Below, in pieces: positions 10,691-23,278 of a stretch of DNA of 64,000 bases. Positions within the stretch are counted from its first letter, which is position 1. Each line of letters starts with the position of its first letter. Under the pieces are notes generated by a model. It searched no databases. It was not told the DNA's origin and saw only the letters and a list, made by a program, of their open reading frames with translations. Position numbers and translations under genes: made by a program. This DNA is from Nepenthes gracilis (Eukaryota > Streptophyta > Magnoliopsida > Caryophyllales > Nepenthaceae): assembly GCA_033239525.1 (NCBI GenBank), contig BSYO01000011.1:6539973-6603972 (forward strand), written 5' to 3'.

Positions 10691-13600
10691 TATCTGCACA
10701 TGCGACAATTTTTTAACAAAGACCCAATTTGGCTAATTTTAGTTGTTTTGTTACAATTTTTAAAGAAAAGAGAAAAATAAAAAGAATGAGAGAGAGAATA
10801 CTAGAATTCAAGTAAGATTTAAGAGATTTTTTGATAATTTTAAGTATAAGACAAGTATATCAAAACCAACTTTCTCTTATTGTTACTCTTTTTATAATTT
10901 TTGTGAGTTTTTATTATTTTTAAATACTCATACAAATGATATTTTAATAACAAATGGGTTTATGCCTTATATATATATATATTATTTTTGTCTAATTTTA
11001 TAAAATTTTTATAAAATACGTGTATTCAATTCATATATATTGTGTGTGGAAGCTTACTTTCTCTAACCATACTCATATATACTTTTAAATCATGTTTAAA
11101 AACTATTACATGTCTCTAAATTTTAGATATATATTCCCACATGTTTTATGCTTAAAATAAATTAATAAAATTATATTAAATTAATTGAATTATAGTAATT
11201 CTTGAAATTATAACTTTTATATGACTTAATATGTATCTTAAATTCTCTACATGTTATAAATTTTCTATATGTTTATATATTTGTATATGTTAATTTGGAA
11301 AAAAAAAAGATAAATAGAGAATCTATATAAGTTGATAACAATGACATTAGCTTTAATATGAGAAAATATAAAGAATATATTCATTTGAGTAAAGTTTTTC
11401 ATTTGATTATATACGGATCATTATAGAGAATTAATAAAATATATTATAACATGTCATAATATATCATAGTAAAAATCAAAATTTAAACACACTATCTGTA
11501 TATTAAAAGTGATATTCGGTTCTGTCTACGTGATTATGTATATAACGGCTCACCTATGAATTTTTAATAACGGCATTTGACCTTTGATTATATAAAAGTA
11601 TATATAACTCGAGTTTTAATATTCACACTTTTATTGGTGAGGCTATTATTAATTCTTAGTTCATAAGTTTTAGCAAGATTTAAGTATAATTTAGATGCAT
11701 AGCTTAAAGAAAAAATCAATCATTCATTTCAAACTATGCATAACATGTTTATGAAAGTATGTTATTACTTTCTAATTTTGATCATATCATATTCAAATAT
11801 AAATTTTAAAGTATATATGTTTAATTGTGAAAATCATGTATTGTTAAGTAATTAATTCACTCTTTGATTTTTAACCTTTCAGATTAGAGAGTTCAAGATA
11901 ATATTTATAGGTTATTAGATCTAAGAGATGACTATTTGGAAGTAGCCTTGAGACTTTGAATATCAGTTTTATGTTATATTAAATTAGAACAATAATTATG
12001 ATCGTAATTTAGTTTGTTTAGTTTATATTACATTTGGCTCACAGTAATGTATGATTTTGGTTTGTTTTTGGTAGTTCAGCCGGTCTATATTTTTAAATTA
12101 CTCTAATATTAGAATAGATACTTTTCTTATATATACTTGTGGTCATGATTGTCAATTTTAAAGTCACTCATGGGGGTGTCATTCAAATACTGTGGTTTGG
12201 ATGTTATAATATTTCATACTATTTTAACAATATTTGATTTTTAGTTTCAAGTTGAATGCCTATTTTGAATTTTTATGGGTGAAATAAATAATTAAAATTT
12301 TAAATAATAAATAACTAAAATATATTTCAATGTCATTTCAGAAATGAAATAAGAGACTTGACATATGGCAGGCGACAAAAGCACTATTGAAAGTGATAAA
12401 AATAAACTCTCATTAAATATTTTAAATTTATTTATAATAATATTAATTATTTTAAAAATTATAAAAATATTGTGTAGATGCTGAAAAAATTTAAATTTAA
12501 TAGTTTTTTTTAATTTAAGTTTTTAAAAATTCAATATGTTATAAAACAAACATAAGATAAATTATTATATGATAATTATATATTATCAATTAAAAAATAT
12601 TAGATTTTAAGTATATTAATTTAAAAGTTAATTTTTATTCAAATTATGAAAAAAGACACATAACCTCACATTTAATAATTTATCGAAACAATTTTATATA
12701 GCTTTTACCATAAAAATGGGTTCTATAACTAAATTATATATTCCACCTGTATATCTCGATTCAATCACTAGTTGTACAGAAAATCTTTTAACCCTACACC
12801 ACCTATAAATATTTTTTTAATTTGTATTGAATATAATTATTTTCTCCTATATTTTTTCATGTATCTCTTTGAGTGGCCTATATCTTTAGAACTTTTACAT
12901 ATATAATATTTTTATAATTTTTTTTTTTATAAATGGTCATTTTCTAACTGTTAATTAATTTAATCTCAAAAATTTTTCATACATTATTGGAATAATTTTC
13001 TAGTGGCATCAAAACTAGAAGTAGTAGTGGTATTTTGACTACAATTAAATAATAATTGTTGCATTTAAGAACCACTATTGTTATATATATAATGTAATCA
13101 ATATGAAAATATCCTACTTATATCATTTTATATAATAAGAGAGTAGATAGTAGAGATAGTGTTATGTGTGTATTGTGTAGGGGAGGGGGTATATATAGAT
13201 TTTTTTAATGCTCAAATTTTTATTATTTTTATTTAATAAATAAGGTCCCTCGTCTATCTTATGCTACACCACCAACCAAACACAGTCATTTGACCATTTG
13301 GATGGGACAGTCATATAACTATTCTTTTCATATAAAAATTATTGTTCATCACAAGCCATCTATCTCATAATTAGATACAATTTAAAGTGTTGGACAATAT
13401 TATAAATGTCCTAACACTGTTTATCACAGTCTGTGCCATGTCACGTGTAGCAAAAAAGTCAATTTATTTCTAAAGCTCTATTCTCTCATGGGCATAATAA
13501 ACCAACAACTTGAACAATTATGAAACTTCTAAGGTTTTCAAGCAAGTGAAATCGACATACCAAACATTGACATAATAAAACAGATCCCTTCATATATAAA

Positions 13601-15500
13601 ATTCCTAAAGTACTTGTCCACAGATAAAAGGAAACTAAACGTAAAAGAAGCGGAAATTAAAACTAAATGTAAAAGGAAACTAAGCAATAAATTATCTGCA
13701 AATTCAAACATGAATAGTGTGTGAAGAGTGCATGCACCTTGGCCCATGAAGGAAGAATATGAGTAGTGCTTTTCTGGGAAAATTTGCTGATTTTCTTTAT
13801 CTTTGAGGCCGTCATTATATATATTTTTTTAAAATGTGTTTATGTCAACTATGTTTGCATTTTTATAATATAATATATGTAGTATAATTTTTTATTGAAA
13901 AAATATGACTTCGATTTCCAAAGTATCAATAATAGAGTACTGAAATTACTTTGGTAATCTCATAAACTGCCATTTTAGTCTTGCCAATAGTAACGAATGA
14001 TTTTTTGCTCGTCGTTTTATATTTTAAATTTATGCATTTTTACTTTCACAATCATTTCTCTTAATATATGCCGTCTATGGATTAATAGTAAATTATCGGT
14101 TCTTAGTTTTAACTTCTCAAAGTGGTAAAAGTCGAGTTACGATGTGGTCTAGACAATCACAAAATCTAATTTCATATTTCAGTGACTTTGCGGCACGTTA
14201 TGTTCAAACCAATCATTCAAATAATAAATAAATATATTTGTGACTATAATCTTACTGATATTAATATTTAGCATGCATATATTAATATTATGCTATCAAA
14301 ATGTAATTTCAGTAACACCAAAATAAAGAAATTGATTGATGAGCTCGTAATTGTGAATATCGTAATCATACATTGTTGTTGAAGTCACTGTCCGTGGAAG
14401 GAAAAATCCAACATTATCCGGTTTATATTTTGTTATGTTTTTTTTTTTTTTTTGGGAATAATATAAAGAAGATACTTAAGATACTTTTATTGGTTCGGTT
14501 GGATCCTTTTAAATTAGTTATGATGGTTTGAACAAAATTATTGAATTTGCAAGCAAAGTTTGATAGTGTTAAAATAGCTTATATATTTTTTAATTACCTT
14601 AGAAATGATATAAGAATGCTAGTGAGACTAATAATGATCAAGTAAAATGTTTAAAGTTTGTTGAATAATTAGTTATTTTTGAATCTTTTATATTCTCAGT
14701 AATCATTTTTTTGGTTTAATTTTGTCTGCATGTGTGAGTTTTTTTAATTATTTATGATTAAAGAAAATAAAATTATATAAAAAATATTATATTGTCAAGA
14801 AATATAAAACCTATGTACTGTGATATAGTTATTATTTCATATACTAATTTTCATATCCTGTATAGATTAAAGTCATTTGGGGAGATACTAATATTTGTGT
14901 ATATAACATGTATTGAGATATTGAAAGATATTGTACCGATAAATACTAGATTGGCTAAAAGGTTTTAGGTAGAGACGATATCAGAGTTTAAAAGATCTAT
15001 AATAAAAAATTACAATACTCCTCTATTATTTTATTAGTTTTTGATATTTTTACCGGGCCTACTTTTCCGAGGGTTAAGATATTATGAATATTTATTATAT
15101 CCCTTACTTCGAGGGAAAACTGCTCTGATTAATAATCCCTCCCTAAGAAAGGAGGTAGGAGCTTAGGAGGGGGGAGAGACTAAACAAAAGAATTTCTTGA
15201 CTTGGGTGTCTCAATCTAAAAATGGCTTTGACCATTTGGGTAGCATCACCATCAATCAGAGGTCCACATTGTTGCCGTGCACTACCCAAAAAGCAGGACC
15301 AATCATCCGAAGATGAACCACTACCATTGGCCCATGCTCCGATCACATAAAGAAAAGCATTTTGACCATTGGAGGTTATTATGTACCAAGTTAATTTTAC
15401 TACTTTTTAGTTTCTCCAATGTTGTATTAAGCAGACCTATAAATATTTTTGAGACCCTTAACTTTGTGTGTTTCTTTATGATGCACAGAATGTGAAATTA
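10691..15500. other. AT-rich intergenic DNA, no gene seen
   Basis: About 4.8 kb of strongly AT-rich sequence with many stops in all frames. The longest ORFs (13,538-13,747 and 15,143-15,346, both minus) are hydrophobic or of mixed composition and match nothing I recognise. A T-run of about 16 at 14,438-14,453 is present, but no flanking duplication was found. I see no RNA gene, LTR pair or inverted repeat. Confidence 0.7.
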
Positions 15501-15504
15501 TAGG

Positions 15505-16476
15505 TGATGAGTCTAGTATGAATATGAGCCAATAAGAATAAGATCCAACCAGCAAGAAGGCCCAATTAGGCAATAGGGTCCAAGAAGACTCAGGTAAAGC
15601 CCAGTGCCGCAAGAAGGATCTTGGGCCGGATAGGCCGCAATAATGCCCACTAAGCATCATCTAACACGTGCCCAATTATAATCCATCTGTGCTTCTCCCA
15701 AGACGGTTACAGATTGGTAGCGCAGAAGATGCCAGCCCAGGAAATGCCAACCAATGGCGGATGACGTCATTTCTGGTATTCTTTGACACCTGCTGCCCTA
15801 CAGCGGCTCAGCCAATCCCAACAAAAGGCGACCAGACCCGTACCGGTCACACTCGACAACCGTTTTCTCACCACCACAAAGACAACAATTGACACCATTG
15901 GCAACCACTAGTGCTGAGCGGCGGAGAACCCGAGCAGCACACTTGTCACAAGTTTTCGCGCTCAAAGCCTTCTCTACAGAGCTTTGCAAATACCTTCTCC
16001 CACACTGGAAAAAGGGGGGATTCAACCATCTAAAGTTCACTCGAGGCATCTCAAGGCTATCTCAAGCTAGGTTTCAAATCAAAAATACGAGGAGCAAGAA
16101 CCAGCTCTCTTCCTTGCAAAACTACCGTTCTCGTCCGACGATCTTAGTGAGTCACTCTCTAAAGTACACAAAAGAAGCCCAAACCTTCTCTAATCGTTAC
16201 TTGCACCCACCCATTGCATACAAACATCCGTACATTCACATTATGTCTACCTTCATGTTTGCATCTTTTTATTTTCTTGAAAAAATTATTGATTTAAATA
16301 TTAAAGGATAAATCGGAGAGTGAGTCCCGCTAATCCTTTGACCTCTCATTAGTTGTTTGTGGTACGTAGGGTCCAGGTTGAGAGAAGTAGAGACTAGACC
16401 CATTTGAGCTCGACCTAATGCGAGGAATTCAAAGGTTTCCTAATCCGTACGGTAATCTGGACCTGAGGATTTATCA
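15505..16476 (+). repeat. 5' LTR of element B
   Basis: Begins TGATGAGTCTAGTATG and ends ...GATTTATCA. The 3' copy at 25,691 starts TAATGGGTCTAGTATG and ends GAATGCATCA. Shared landmarks include GATCTTGGGCCG, AAGTTCACTCGAGGCATC and GATAAATCGG. The last ~200 bp resemble the LTR ends of elements C and D, so the U5 portion is conserved among these families. The GCAAATACCTTC word at about 15,985 sits where D and C have a TATA box. Confidence 0.92.
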
Positions 16477-16477
16477 T

Positions 16478-16494
16478 TGGCATCGTCTGTGAGA
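16478..16494 (+). promoter_or_regulatory. Primer-binding site of element B
   Basis: TGGCATCGTCTGTGAGA follows the LTR end after one base. The start resembles the tRNA-Asp-type TGGCGCCGT primer site, with one or two substitutions. Equivalent position in A, C and D. Confidence 0.6.
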
Positions 16495-16546
16495 ATGACA
16501 ATAAAGTTTAGCCACCTGTCACCACATCCACTCTTAAAATTAGAAA

Positions 16547-18060
16547 ATGGTCAATACCCGAGTGTGAGCTAGCGCGCAGCAAGAGACACAGCTGCCCATG
16601 GCGACGACCTTTCGGTGGGTAGCTGTGCCGGCGAGCAGCCCGAGTTTGACATGCACAAGCTAGCCACCGATGTGGGTGACATGAAGTAGATGCTTCAGAT
16701 ATTGTGTGCTTGGACTGGTGCGCAATGGTTGGGAGCTCCTCCCCCCCCCAAGCGTCGACCTCTAGACGAAGGGGTCATGGGCCGAGGCTCTCCACAGAAA
16801 GAACAACAAGGTCTAACGACGCTGGGGCCTTTGTGGCTTCTGGCAGTAGGGCCTAAACATCACCATAGAGCCTCCTGAGTAGGGAAGCACAGGAGGAAAG
16901 CCAAGAGCAACGTAATCCATGCAACTCCCGTAGCAATTGGAGGCCCGTCACCAGAGAAGAGGGCTCATGTAGTACACGGCAACCGCGTGTAAGTAGCCGC
17001 CACTACCTGCGTGCCCCCTCGAGGAACTCTGAGCTCAAAAACTTCATCAACGCCAAGAGGAGTGGATCCTCACATCGGGTGGAGGAGAAAGTAGAGAAAA
17101 TATGGAATCATGTGTTCAAGAGAAAATATCCCCATTTCCCATGGATATCCAAAAGCAGCCACTCCCCCTCAAGTTCAAGATCCCGATGCTGGATGCATAC
17201 GGCGGAAGTACAGATTCGATGGATCACCTATATTACTTTCGAATGCTGCTCACCTTCCACGGGGTGAGCGAAGCCACCATGTGCCAATACTTCCCCTGAC
17301 ATTCAAAGGGGACACCTGGCGTTGGTTCTATGGCCTCCAACCAAACTCCATTTGATTATTCGACGAGCTCGCCGACTGCTTCCTGTACCAATTCGCCTCC
17401 AGCTGAAGTGAGGAGAAGCAGCCCTTGCACCTCGTCCGCCTCCAACAAAAGCCTAAGGAGAGCTTGAAGCGGTTCCTGAATCGATTCACCGTGGAGGCCC
17501 GCCGAATCCCCAGCTCTCTGATGAGATAAAGCTGAGTGCCTTCATTGCCACTTTGGCAGCTAAGGAGTTCTTCAAACACCTAGCACATCAACGCCCCCAA
17601 ATCTTTTGGGAAGTAGAGGCTATCGCTTGGGTCTATATAGTGGTTGAGGAGGTCAACAAAACAATGTATCCCGAATCTGTGGACCAACAACCCAAAGTCC
17701 GGCCATGGAAAAGAAAAGAAATGGAGATGGTGGTCATTCCCAGGAATCTAAAAAACAATCGTGGTCCCAGCCGGGTGCCCAAAGGGAGTATAGGCCCCAA
17801 GCCCTAACGCCTCTGAATGACTCCCACTTGAACATCTTGATGCAGATCCGGGGTGAGAAGTTCTTGAAGTGGCCCAAGGTGACGAAGAACCCGGAGGACG
17901 GAGATCAGAACAAATATTTCCATTTCCATTAGTCTCTGCATCACACCACGGAAGACTGCTCGACCCTACAAAAGGAGATCAGAAACTTGGTCTGCTGGGG
18001 GCACCTCACATGGTTCCTGAGAAGCTTGAGGAAGGCCCTCAAGGCAACAAGTGACAAAGC
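16547..18060 (+). pseudogene. gag remnant of element B
   Basis: The likely original start is the ATG at 16,547 (MVNTRV, then a stop). The same start is MLNTRVQARM in D. The retrotransposon gag domain is readable at 17,150-17,640 in shifting frames: PLKFKIPMLDAYGGSTDSMD, TFKGDTWRWFYGLQPNSI, ELADCFLYQFASS and KPKESLKRFLNRF. A zinc-knuckle-like segment at about 17,910-17,960 reads KYFHFH, a stop, SLHHTTEDCSTLQ. It would have formed the virus-like particle. Several stops and at least two frameshifts are visible. Confidence 0.8.
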
Positions 18061-18179
18061 TAGCCGAGGAACCGTGTCACCGTTAGAGTCATCAATATGA
18101 TCTCGAGCAGGCCGACCACGAGTGGCATCCAAGATTGACCCGATGCCACATTAAGCAGCAAAAGAGCAAGGGTAGGGGT

Positions 18180-18885
18180 TAGGATTAATATTATTAGTCA
18201 TAGCAATGATAATATGACTCATGTAACGTTTTCCCATTCTGACCCTCTTGTTGTATCTGTCCTCATTTCAAACGTTACGTTAGACTACCAACAGAAACAA
18301 ATTTTCATCGATAATGGAAGCTTTTAGAATTTGTTGTATCTTAATACATTTTTTTAAACTTGGATTGAAAAAGAGCAAGATGAAAGCAATCGAGGGCCCT
18401 CTGTATGGCCTAGACAATGAACCAGTGCCCGTGTAGGAAGATGTCCAGCTTGAAGTCACAGTGGAGGCTCACCTGTGTACGGTCACATGAACGCTCACAT
18501 TCTTTATCGACGACTTGCCGTCGGTCTACAACGCCATCCTAGGTTGACCATTTATAGCCACTTTTGGGTTGGTGACATCAATCCCCTACTTGAAGGTGAA
18601 GTTCCCGACGCCATATGGAGTAGGGGAGGCACTGGGCGACCAGATGATGAGACGGTCGTGCTATCTATCCCAAATCGCTCCAACCACTCTCAGTCGACTA
18701 GCAGAAGACCTAGACTTTGGAGATGAGTCCATGCTACAACAAGCCCAATTTGGAGAGTCAACGGACTTGATTCCCCTGGACCCCAATGAGCTTGAGAAAT
18801 TCATATATATCGGTAGCTCCCTTCCAGCACTGGTTTGCAACCAGCTTGTGAGCTTCCTTAGGAAAAATACCGATGTTTTTGCATA
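18180..18885 (+). pseudogene. Protease region of element B
   Basis: FIDNGS at about 18,305 corresponds to the aspartic protease active-site loop of Tat elements (D-N-G-S) and is followed at once by a stop. Downstream come GPLYGLDNEPVPV, then VYNAILG, then FGLVTSIPYLKVKFPTPYGV, the conserved tail of the domain. A longer open frame (18,569-18,886) carries the linker to RT (LIPLDPNELEKFIYIGSSLP). The protease would cleave the polyprotein. Confidence 0.75.
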
Positions 18886-18898
18886 GACTCCTACAGAT

Positions 18899-19810
18899 AT
18901 GCTCGAGATACCGATCAGAGTAATGGTCCACAAATTGGACCTTAATCCCGATCATAAACCAGTTCAACAAAAGTGCATGAACCACTTTGTTGAAAAATTG
19001 ATCACCATAAGAAAGAAGGTGAAGAAGTTGCTTGGCGTAGGGTTCATAAGGGAGGTTTATTACCTGGACTGGCTGTCAAACGTTGTCCTCGCGAAAAAGA
19101 GTAATGACAAATGGCAGATGTGCATCCATTTCACCAATATGAATAAAGCTTATCCGCAGGATAGTTTTCCACTACCAAGGATGGACCAACAGGTAAACTC
19201 CATGTCCGGACACGAATTCCTAAGCTTTATGAATGCCTACTTGGGCTACAATCAGATAAAGATAAGTCCAGACGATAAGAAATATACTTCTTTCTTGATC
19301 GATCAGAGGACCTACTGCTACAAGGTTATCCCTTCGGTCTAAAAAATGCCGCTGCTACCGATCAGCGGCTGGTGAACAAGATGTTCAAAGCACAGATTGG
19401 ACAAAACGTGGAGGTATATGTGGACAACATGCTCGCCAAAAGCAAAGTTACCGATGACCACACCCGCAATCTAGCCGAAACCTTCAAGGATCTTCAGCCT
19501 CACAAGATGAAACTCAACCTGGCCAAGTGCGTTTTCGGAGTAACGTCCGGAAAGTTCCTAGGCTTCATAGTGTCCCAACGAGGCATCGAGGCGAACTCGG
19601 AGAAAATAAGAGCCATCCTTGATATGAGCTTGCCACGGACTGTGAAGGAGACTCAGAAGCTCATAGGGAGGCTAGCCGTCCTCTCTCGGTTCTTGGCCAA
19701 ATCGGTAGAAAAGTACTTGTCATTCTTCAAAGCCCTCAGAGGGATGAAGGAAACCGGATTTCGATGGACTGCGAAGTGCAAGGTTGCATTCCACAAGCTC
19801 AAAGAATATC
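18899..19810 (+). pseudogene. Reverse transcriptase of element B (YVDN variant)
   Basis: Two nearly open frames cover the domain. The first (18,899-19,342) reads HKLDLNPDHKPVQQK, KLLGVGFIREVYYLDWLSNV and YPQDSFPLPRMDQQVNSMSG. A one-base loss in the expected M-P-F-G-L block near 19,335 shifts the frame, and the second part (19,372 onward) reads VNKMFKAQIGQNVEVYVDNM. The catalytic YVDD is YVDN at 19,417-19,428, so the second aspartate is lost. This alone should abolish polymerase activity. Confidence 0.9.
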
Positions 19811-20690
19811 TCTTCAACCCTCCACTCTTGACCTTGCCCTCCGATGGCGAAAATTTATACCTCTATCTGGCAGTGTCAAATATGACCCTGAGTTGGTCCT
19901 CGTTTGTCAGTAGGGAGATATGTAGCGACTCGTGTATTACATAAGTAAGGTGCTGACGGACACAGAATCCCACTACCCTTACACTGAAAGGACCTCTCTG
20001 GCCCTCATCTACTCCACCCAAAAGCTGCGGCTATACTTCCAGGCACACCGCATCGTCGTGTTGACTGACTAGCCATTGAAAGGGATCCTGCAAAAAACAG
20101 GGGATGTCCGGACAATTGGTCAGGGAGGTTATATAGTTGAGCAAGTTCGACATGGAATACCGACCCCAAGTGGCCTTGAAGGGCCAGGCTCTCGTAGATT
20201 TTGCAGTCAAAACGACGACCCCTACTCTCAACACCCCCGATCAGGTTGAAGGCACAAACATTCTGAGTGCCCCGATATGGACCTTACATGTCGACAGATC
20301 ATCTACATAGGCAGGTAAAGGGGCCAGCATCGTTCTTGGAACCCCCGACAGCTCGAAGATAAAGTATTCTCTAGTACTTAGATTCCTAACAACCAACAAC
20401 GTCACCGAATATGAGACCCTTCTCATGGGACTCAAGTTAGCCAAGGAGTACTCTGTAAAGGCAATTGTCATTTACAGTGACTCAGAGTTGGTAATAAACT
20501 AGATCCAAGGGACTTTCAGGGCATCAAATCCTCTGCTCGCCAAGTACCTGGATAAGGCAAGAGCTCAGTCCTAAGCGTTCAAGATGATCGAGATCATGCA
20601 TATCCCAAGGACGAAGAATTGAAAAGTAGACCAGCTGGCCAAGGCCGCTGCGACGAGGTCTCAGGAGCAGTATGCCAAGAGCATATGGGA
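19811..20690 (+). pseudogene. RNase H and archaeal-type RNase H of element B
   Basis: The gypsy RNase H is seen as YLYLAVSN..., then YISKVLTDTESHYPYTERTS, then KLRLYFQAHRIVVLTD, ending near 20,100. After a short link a second domain follows: WTLHVDRSST (20,278), then VTEYETLLMGLKLAKEYS, then IYSDSELVIN, then HIPRTKN. The catalytic-type D, E and D positions are present. The second domain matches the archaeal-type RNase H that marks Tat elements. Stops interrupt both. Confidence 0.82.
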
Positions 20691-20929
20691 AGCCTTGGAT
20701 ACCCTCAGTATTAATGACGTAGAGCGTGAGATACTGCAGGTGGCCAACAGCAACGACTGGATGACCCCATACAGAAGGTACCTAACGGACGGTACCCTTT
20801 CAAAAAACTCGAAGGAAGATAACGGTATAAAAAAAGACGGCTGGTTGGTAAATGATCATCGACGGGAGATTGTACTGACAGGGAAACTCGACCCCTTACC
20901 TAACATGCCTCACACCTGGAGAAGCTAAA

Positions 20930-22000
20930 TATGCACTCGGAGAAATACACCTCGGCGTCTGTGTCTCACACATCAGAGGGAAGAATCTCACATTCAATGT
21001 CATGTGGTAAGGTTTGTACTGGCCCACAATGAAGCGTGATGCCATGGATTTTACCAAAAGATGCGAGAGCTGTCAAGTCTATGGATCCATGAACCATAAG
21101 CCGCACACAGAGTTGCACAGCCTACAAGCACCAAGGCCGTTCTTGCAGTGGGGGCTTGATATCCTTAGGCCCATTCCCTTAGCGTCCAGACAGAGAAAAT
21201 TTCTCATTGTCGGCATCGACTACTTTATCAAGTGTGTCGAAGACACTCATCTGGCTTGTATAACATAGCAAAATGCAACGGACTTTGTCCGTCAGAATAT
21301 TATTTGTCAGTTCTAAATTCTCGAGGTCATAATGACCAATAACGGAACCCAATTCACCAGCAAATGGTTCACTAAGTACTACATGATCTTGAGTATTATA
21401 TTGGTCCACACATCCATGGTGTACCCGCAGACAAACAGCTAAGTCAAAGTGACGAACCAGACACTACTGCATGGGCTGAAGACCAAGCTGGGAGACGCAA
21501 TGAGCTACTAGGCAGATGAGTTGCCGTCCGTGCTGTGGTTGTACCGGACGATGCAACAGGAACCGACGCGGGAGTCACTCTTTAGCTTCTACTTCGGGGT
21601 CAAAGTGGTCATCCCTGTCGAGGTCAGTTTACCTAGCCTTTGGATCGAATGCTTCGATCTTGTTAGCAATTCCCAGGGGCTCAGAAAGCACCTGGACCTT
21701 CTCCCAAAGGCCCGTGATGTGGAGCACTTATGGACGATGGCCTATTAGCAGTGCTTCGCTCGGTATTACAATAAACAGGTAAAAGCTCGCCCTCTCGAGG
21801 TCGAACATTTGGTCCTACAGAGCATAAAGGTGATGGGTAAGACTGCTCACAAGAACAATCTCTCCCCAAACTGGGGGAACCCTTCTTTGTCTTAACGATC
21901 CTTCAAAATGGGACGTATAAGTTACGGATCCAGGACGACAAACTGGTCCCTCGGACCTGGAATTTCACCCACCTCAAGAAGTATTATCAGTAATCCTTGG
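20930..22000 (+). pseudogene. Integrase of element B
   Basis: An HHCC zinc finger is visible (HLGVCVSHIRG...CESC, 20,945-21,080). The core follows: QWGLDILRPIPLASRQRKF, then VGIDYFIKCVE, then VIMTNNGTQF, then YPQTNS and LPSVLWLYRTMQQEPTRES. A C-terminal part reads FARYYNKQVKARPLEVEHLV up to about 21,990. Stops occur at GITs before QNATDF, in CQF*ILE, and after QTNS. The zinc finger and the two core aspartates can still be placed. Confidence 0.85.
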
Positions 22001-22199
22001 ACACACCCAGGTAAGGTTTGCATACATCGTCCAGGATGCTTGTACACGTAACATGTTTCTATTAATAAAAATCATTATTTTTCTTTTTTTCTACCTGATC
22101 GTTCATATGAGTGCAAGCATGCCTATCATTTCATAAAGCAAGATGACCTAGACTTTCCCTAAATCAAAAGACTGCTCATCCACCTATAAATAGACCCCA

Positions 22200-22545
22200 A
22201 GACGGTCAAAGAACCTTGGCCCCGCACAAAGTGGCACACACACTGTCAAACTCTGAACTTTGACTCTATGCCAAAAGGCCCCTCAGCAGCCAAAGAACCT
22301 TGGCACTGTGCCAAGCGGCCCACGTGTGATTGAACTTTAAACTTCGGCTTTACACCAAAAGGCCCTTCAGAGGCAAAAGAACCTTAGCCCTGGGCCAAGC
22401 AGCCCACACGCGGACGAACTTCAAACTTCGTCACTTCGTCGAAAGGCCCTTCAGCAGCCAAAGAACCATGGCCTCATGTCAAAGTGGCCCATAAACGACC
22501 AAACAACTAGACCTGGGGACTCTGGAAGCTCCCGATAAGACGGCC
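22200..22545. repeat. ~84-bp tandem repeat, about four copies
   Basis: The word CAAAGAACC(T/A)TGG or a close variant recurs at 22,207, 22,291, 22,374 and 22,459 (spacing 83-85 bp). Each copy also carries CCAARGTGGCCCAC-like, GAACTTYAAACTTCG-like and AAAAGGCCCTTCAG-like words. It lies just after integrase. A single degenerate unit can be recognised at the same place in D (about 41,110-41,230). Confidence 0.85.
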
Positions 22546-22549
22546 ATTA

Positions 22550-22563
22550 AAACCTTAGGGGGC
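22550..22563 (+). other. Internal polypurine-like motif of element B
   Basis: AAACCTTAGGGGGC after the tandem repeats. The same motif occurs after pol in D (41,274-41,286) and C (44-56 of the 54,0xx block, 54,044-54,056). It resembles the polypurine tract next to the 3' LTR (ATAGGGGGCTAG). Possible second plus-strand primer; inference only. Confidence 0.45.
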
Positions 22564-23278
22564 CAAAATAGCAAGTGTGCGATGATCTTTCCCAGAGGAA
22601 GAGAGCACCCTCAGTCAACGACAGTTGACGAGTTAGGACCATATGTACATAAGCTATGACGCCCCTAGCAGGGCCGAGCGCCGATACAACATTGTGCGGG
22701 CGACAGCCTAAGACCCTGCTAGAGTTCGAATGTTGTGGCCTCAAAACCCAGCTAGCCCTTGCAAGACTCTACTAGGGGCGTATAACAACGTCCAACTGAT
22801 TGGACAGAGCACCCCGCCAGCATAAGGTGCAACGATATCTTCTACCGAGGATAAGAACAGCACAAACAACCTCCAGAGCAAGCCACGATGACGATGGCAA
22901 AAGAGCATAGCTGACACAGCAAAGAAACCGCAACACACAGAAACGACAATGGACAACAACATGAACTGACAAAGAGAATGTATCTCTTTCATTAAATGAG
23001 TGGGGATTACAAAGTCGCTCATTCAACAACCAAAGGAAAAAAGGGAGAATGTACAAAGATTTCGATCACGAATGCCATCAATTCTTGGGTCAAAAATCCC
23101 TCCAATGACGTTAGGGACTGCCACGGCGGCCACCAATCCTGTTGCCTCCCTAGAAGCACTGCACCAGACACTCAGGAGGAACGAGCTAACATGAGCGGGT
23201 TTATTTGTCAAAAGGAAATTTTATTAATAAAGTATCTTTACAACTAGAGGTAGCCATTAGCCTCAAAATACAACAAAA

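Noticed and set aside
13538..13747. 69-codon minus ORF with hydrophobic stretch
   Set aside because: Isolated in AT-rich DNA, with no recognisable motif and no neighbouring exon signals.
14438..14453. T-run that might be a retroposon poly(A) end
   Set aside because: No flanking target duplication and no retroposon body recognised next to it.
15143..15346. 67-codon minus ORF just left of element B
   Set aside because: Moderate complexity but no family recognised and no splice-linked partner found. Kept as non-coding.
16478..16494. tRNA-like word after the LTRs as a tRNA gene
   Set aside because: Only the primer complement is present. There is no cloverleaf, so it is a primer-binding site, not a tRNA.
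22200..22545. Regularly spaced repeats that could suggest a CRISPR-like array
   Set aside because: The units are contiguous ~84-bp tandem copies with no unique spacers, inside a plant retrotransposon.
22741..23056. 93-94-codon minus ORFs in element B's 3' region, as a possible membrane protein
   Set aside because: Frames overlap in the repeat-derived 3' region, have no homologue in D or C at the same place, and the apparent hydrophobicity follows from base composition.
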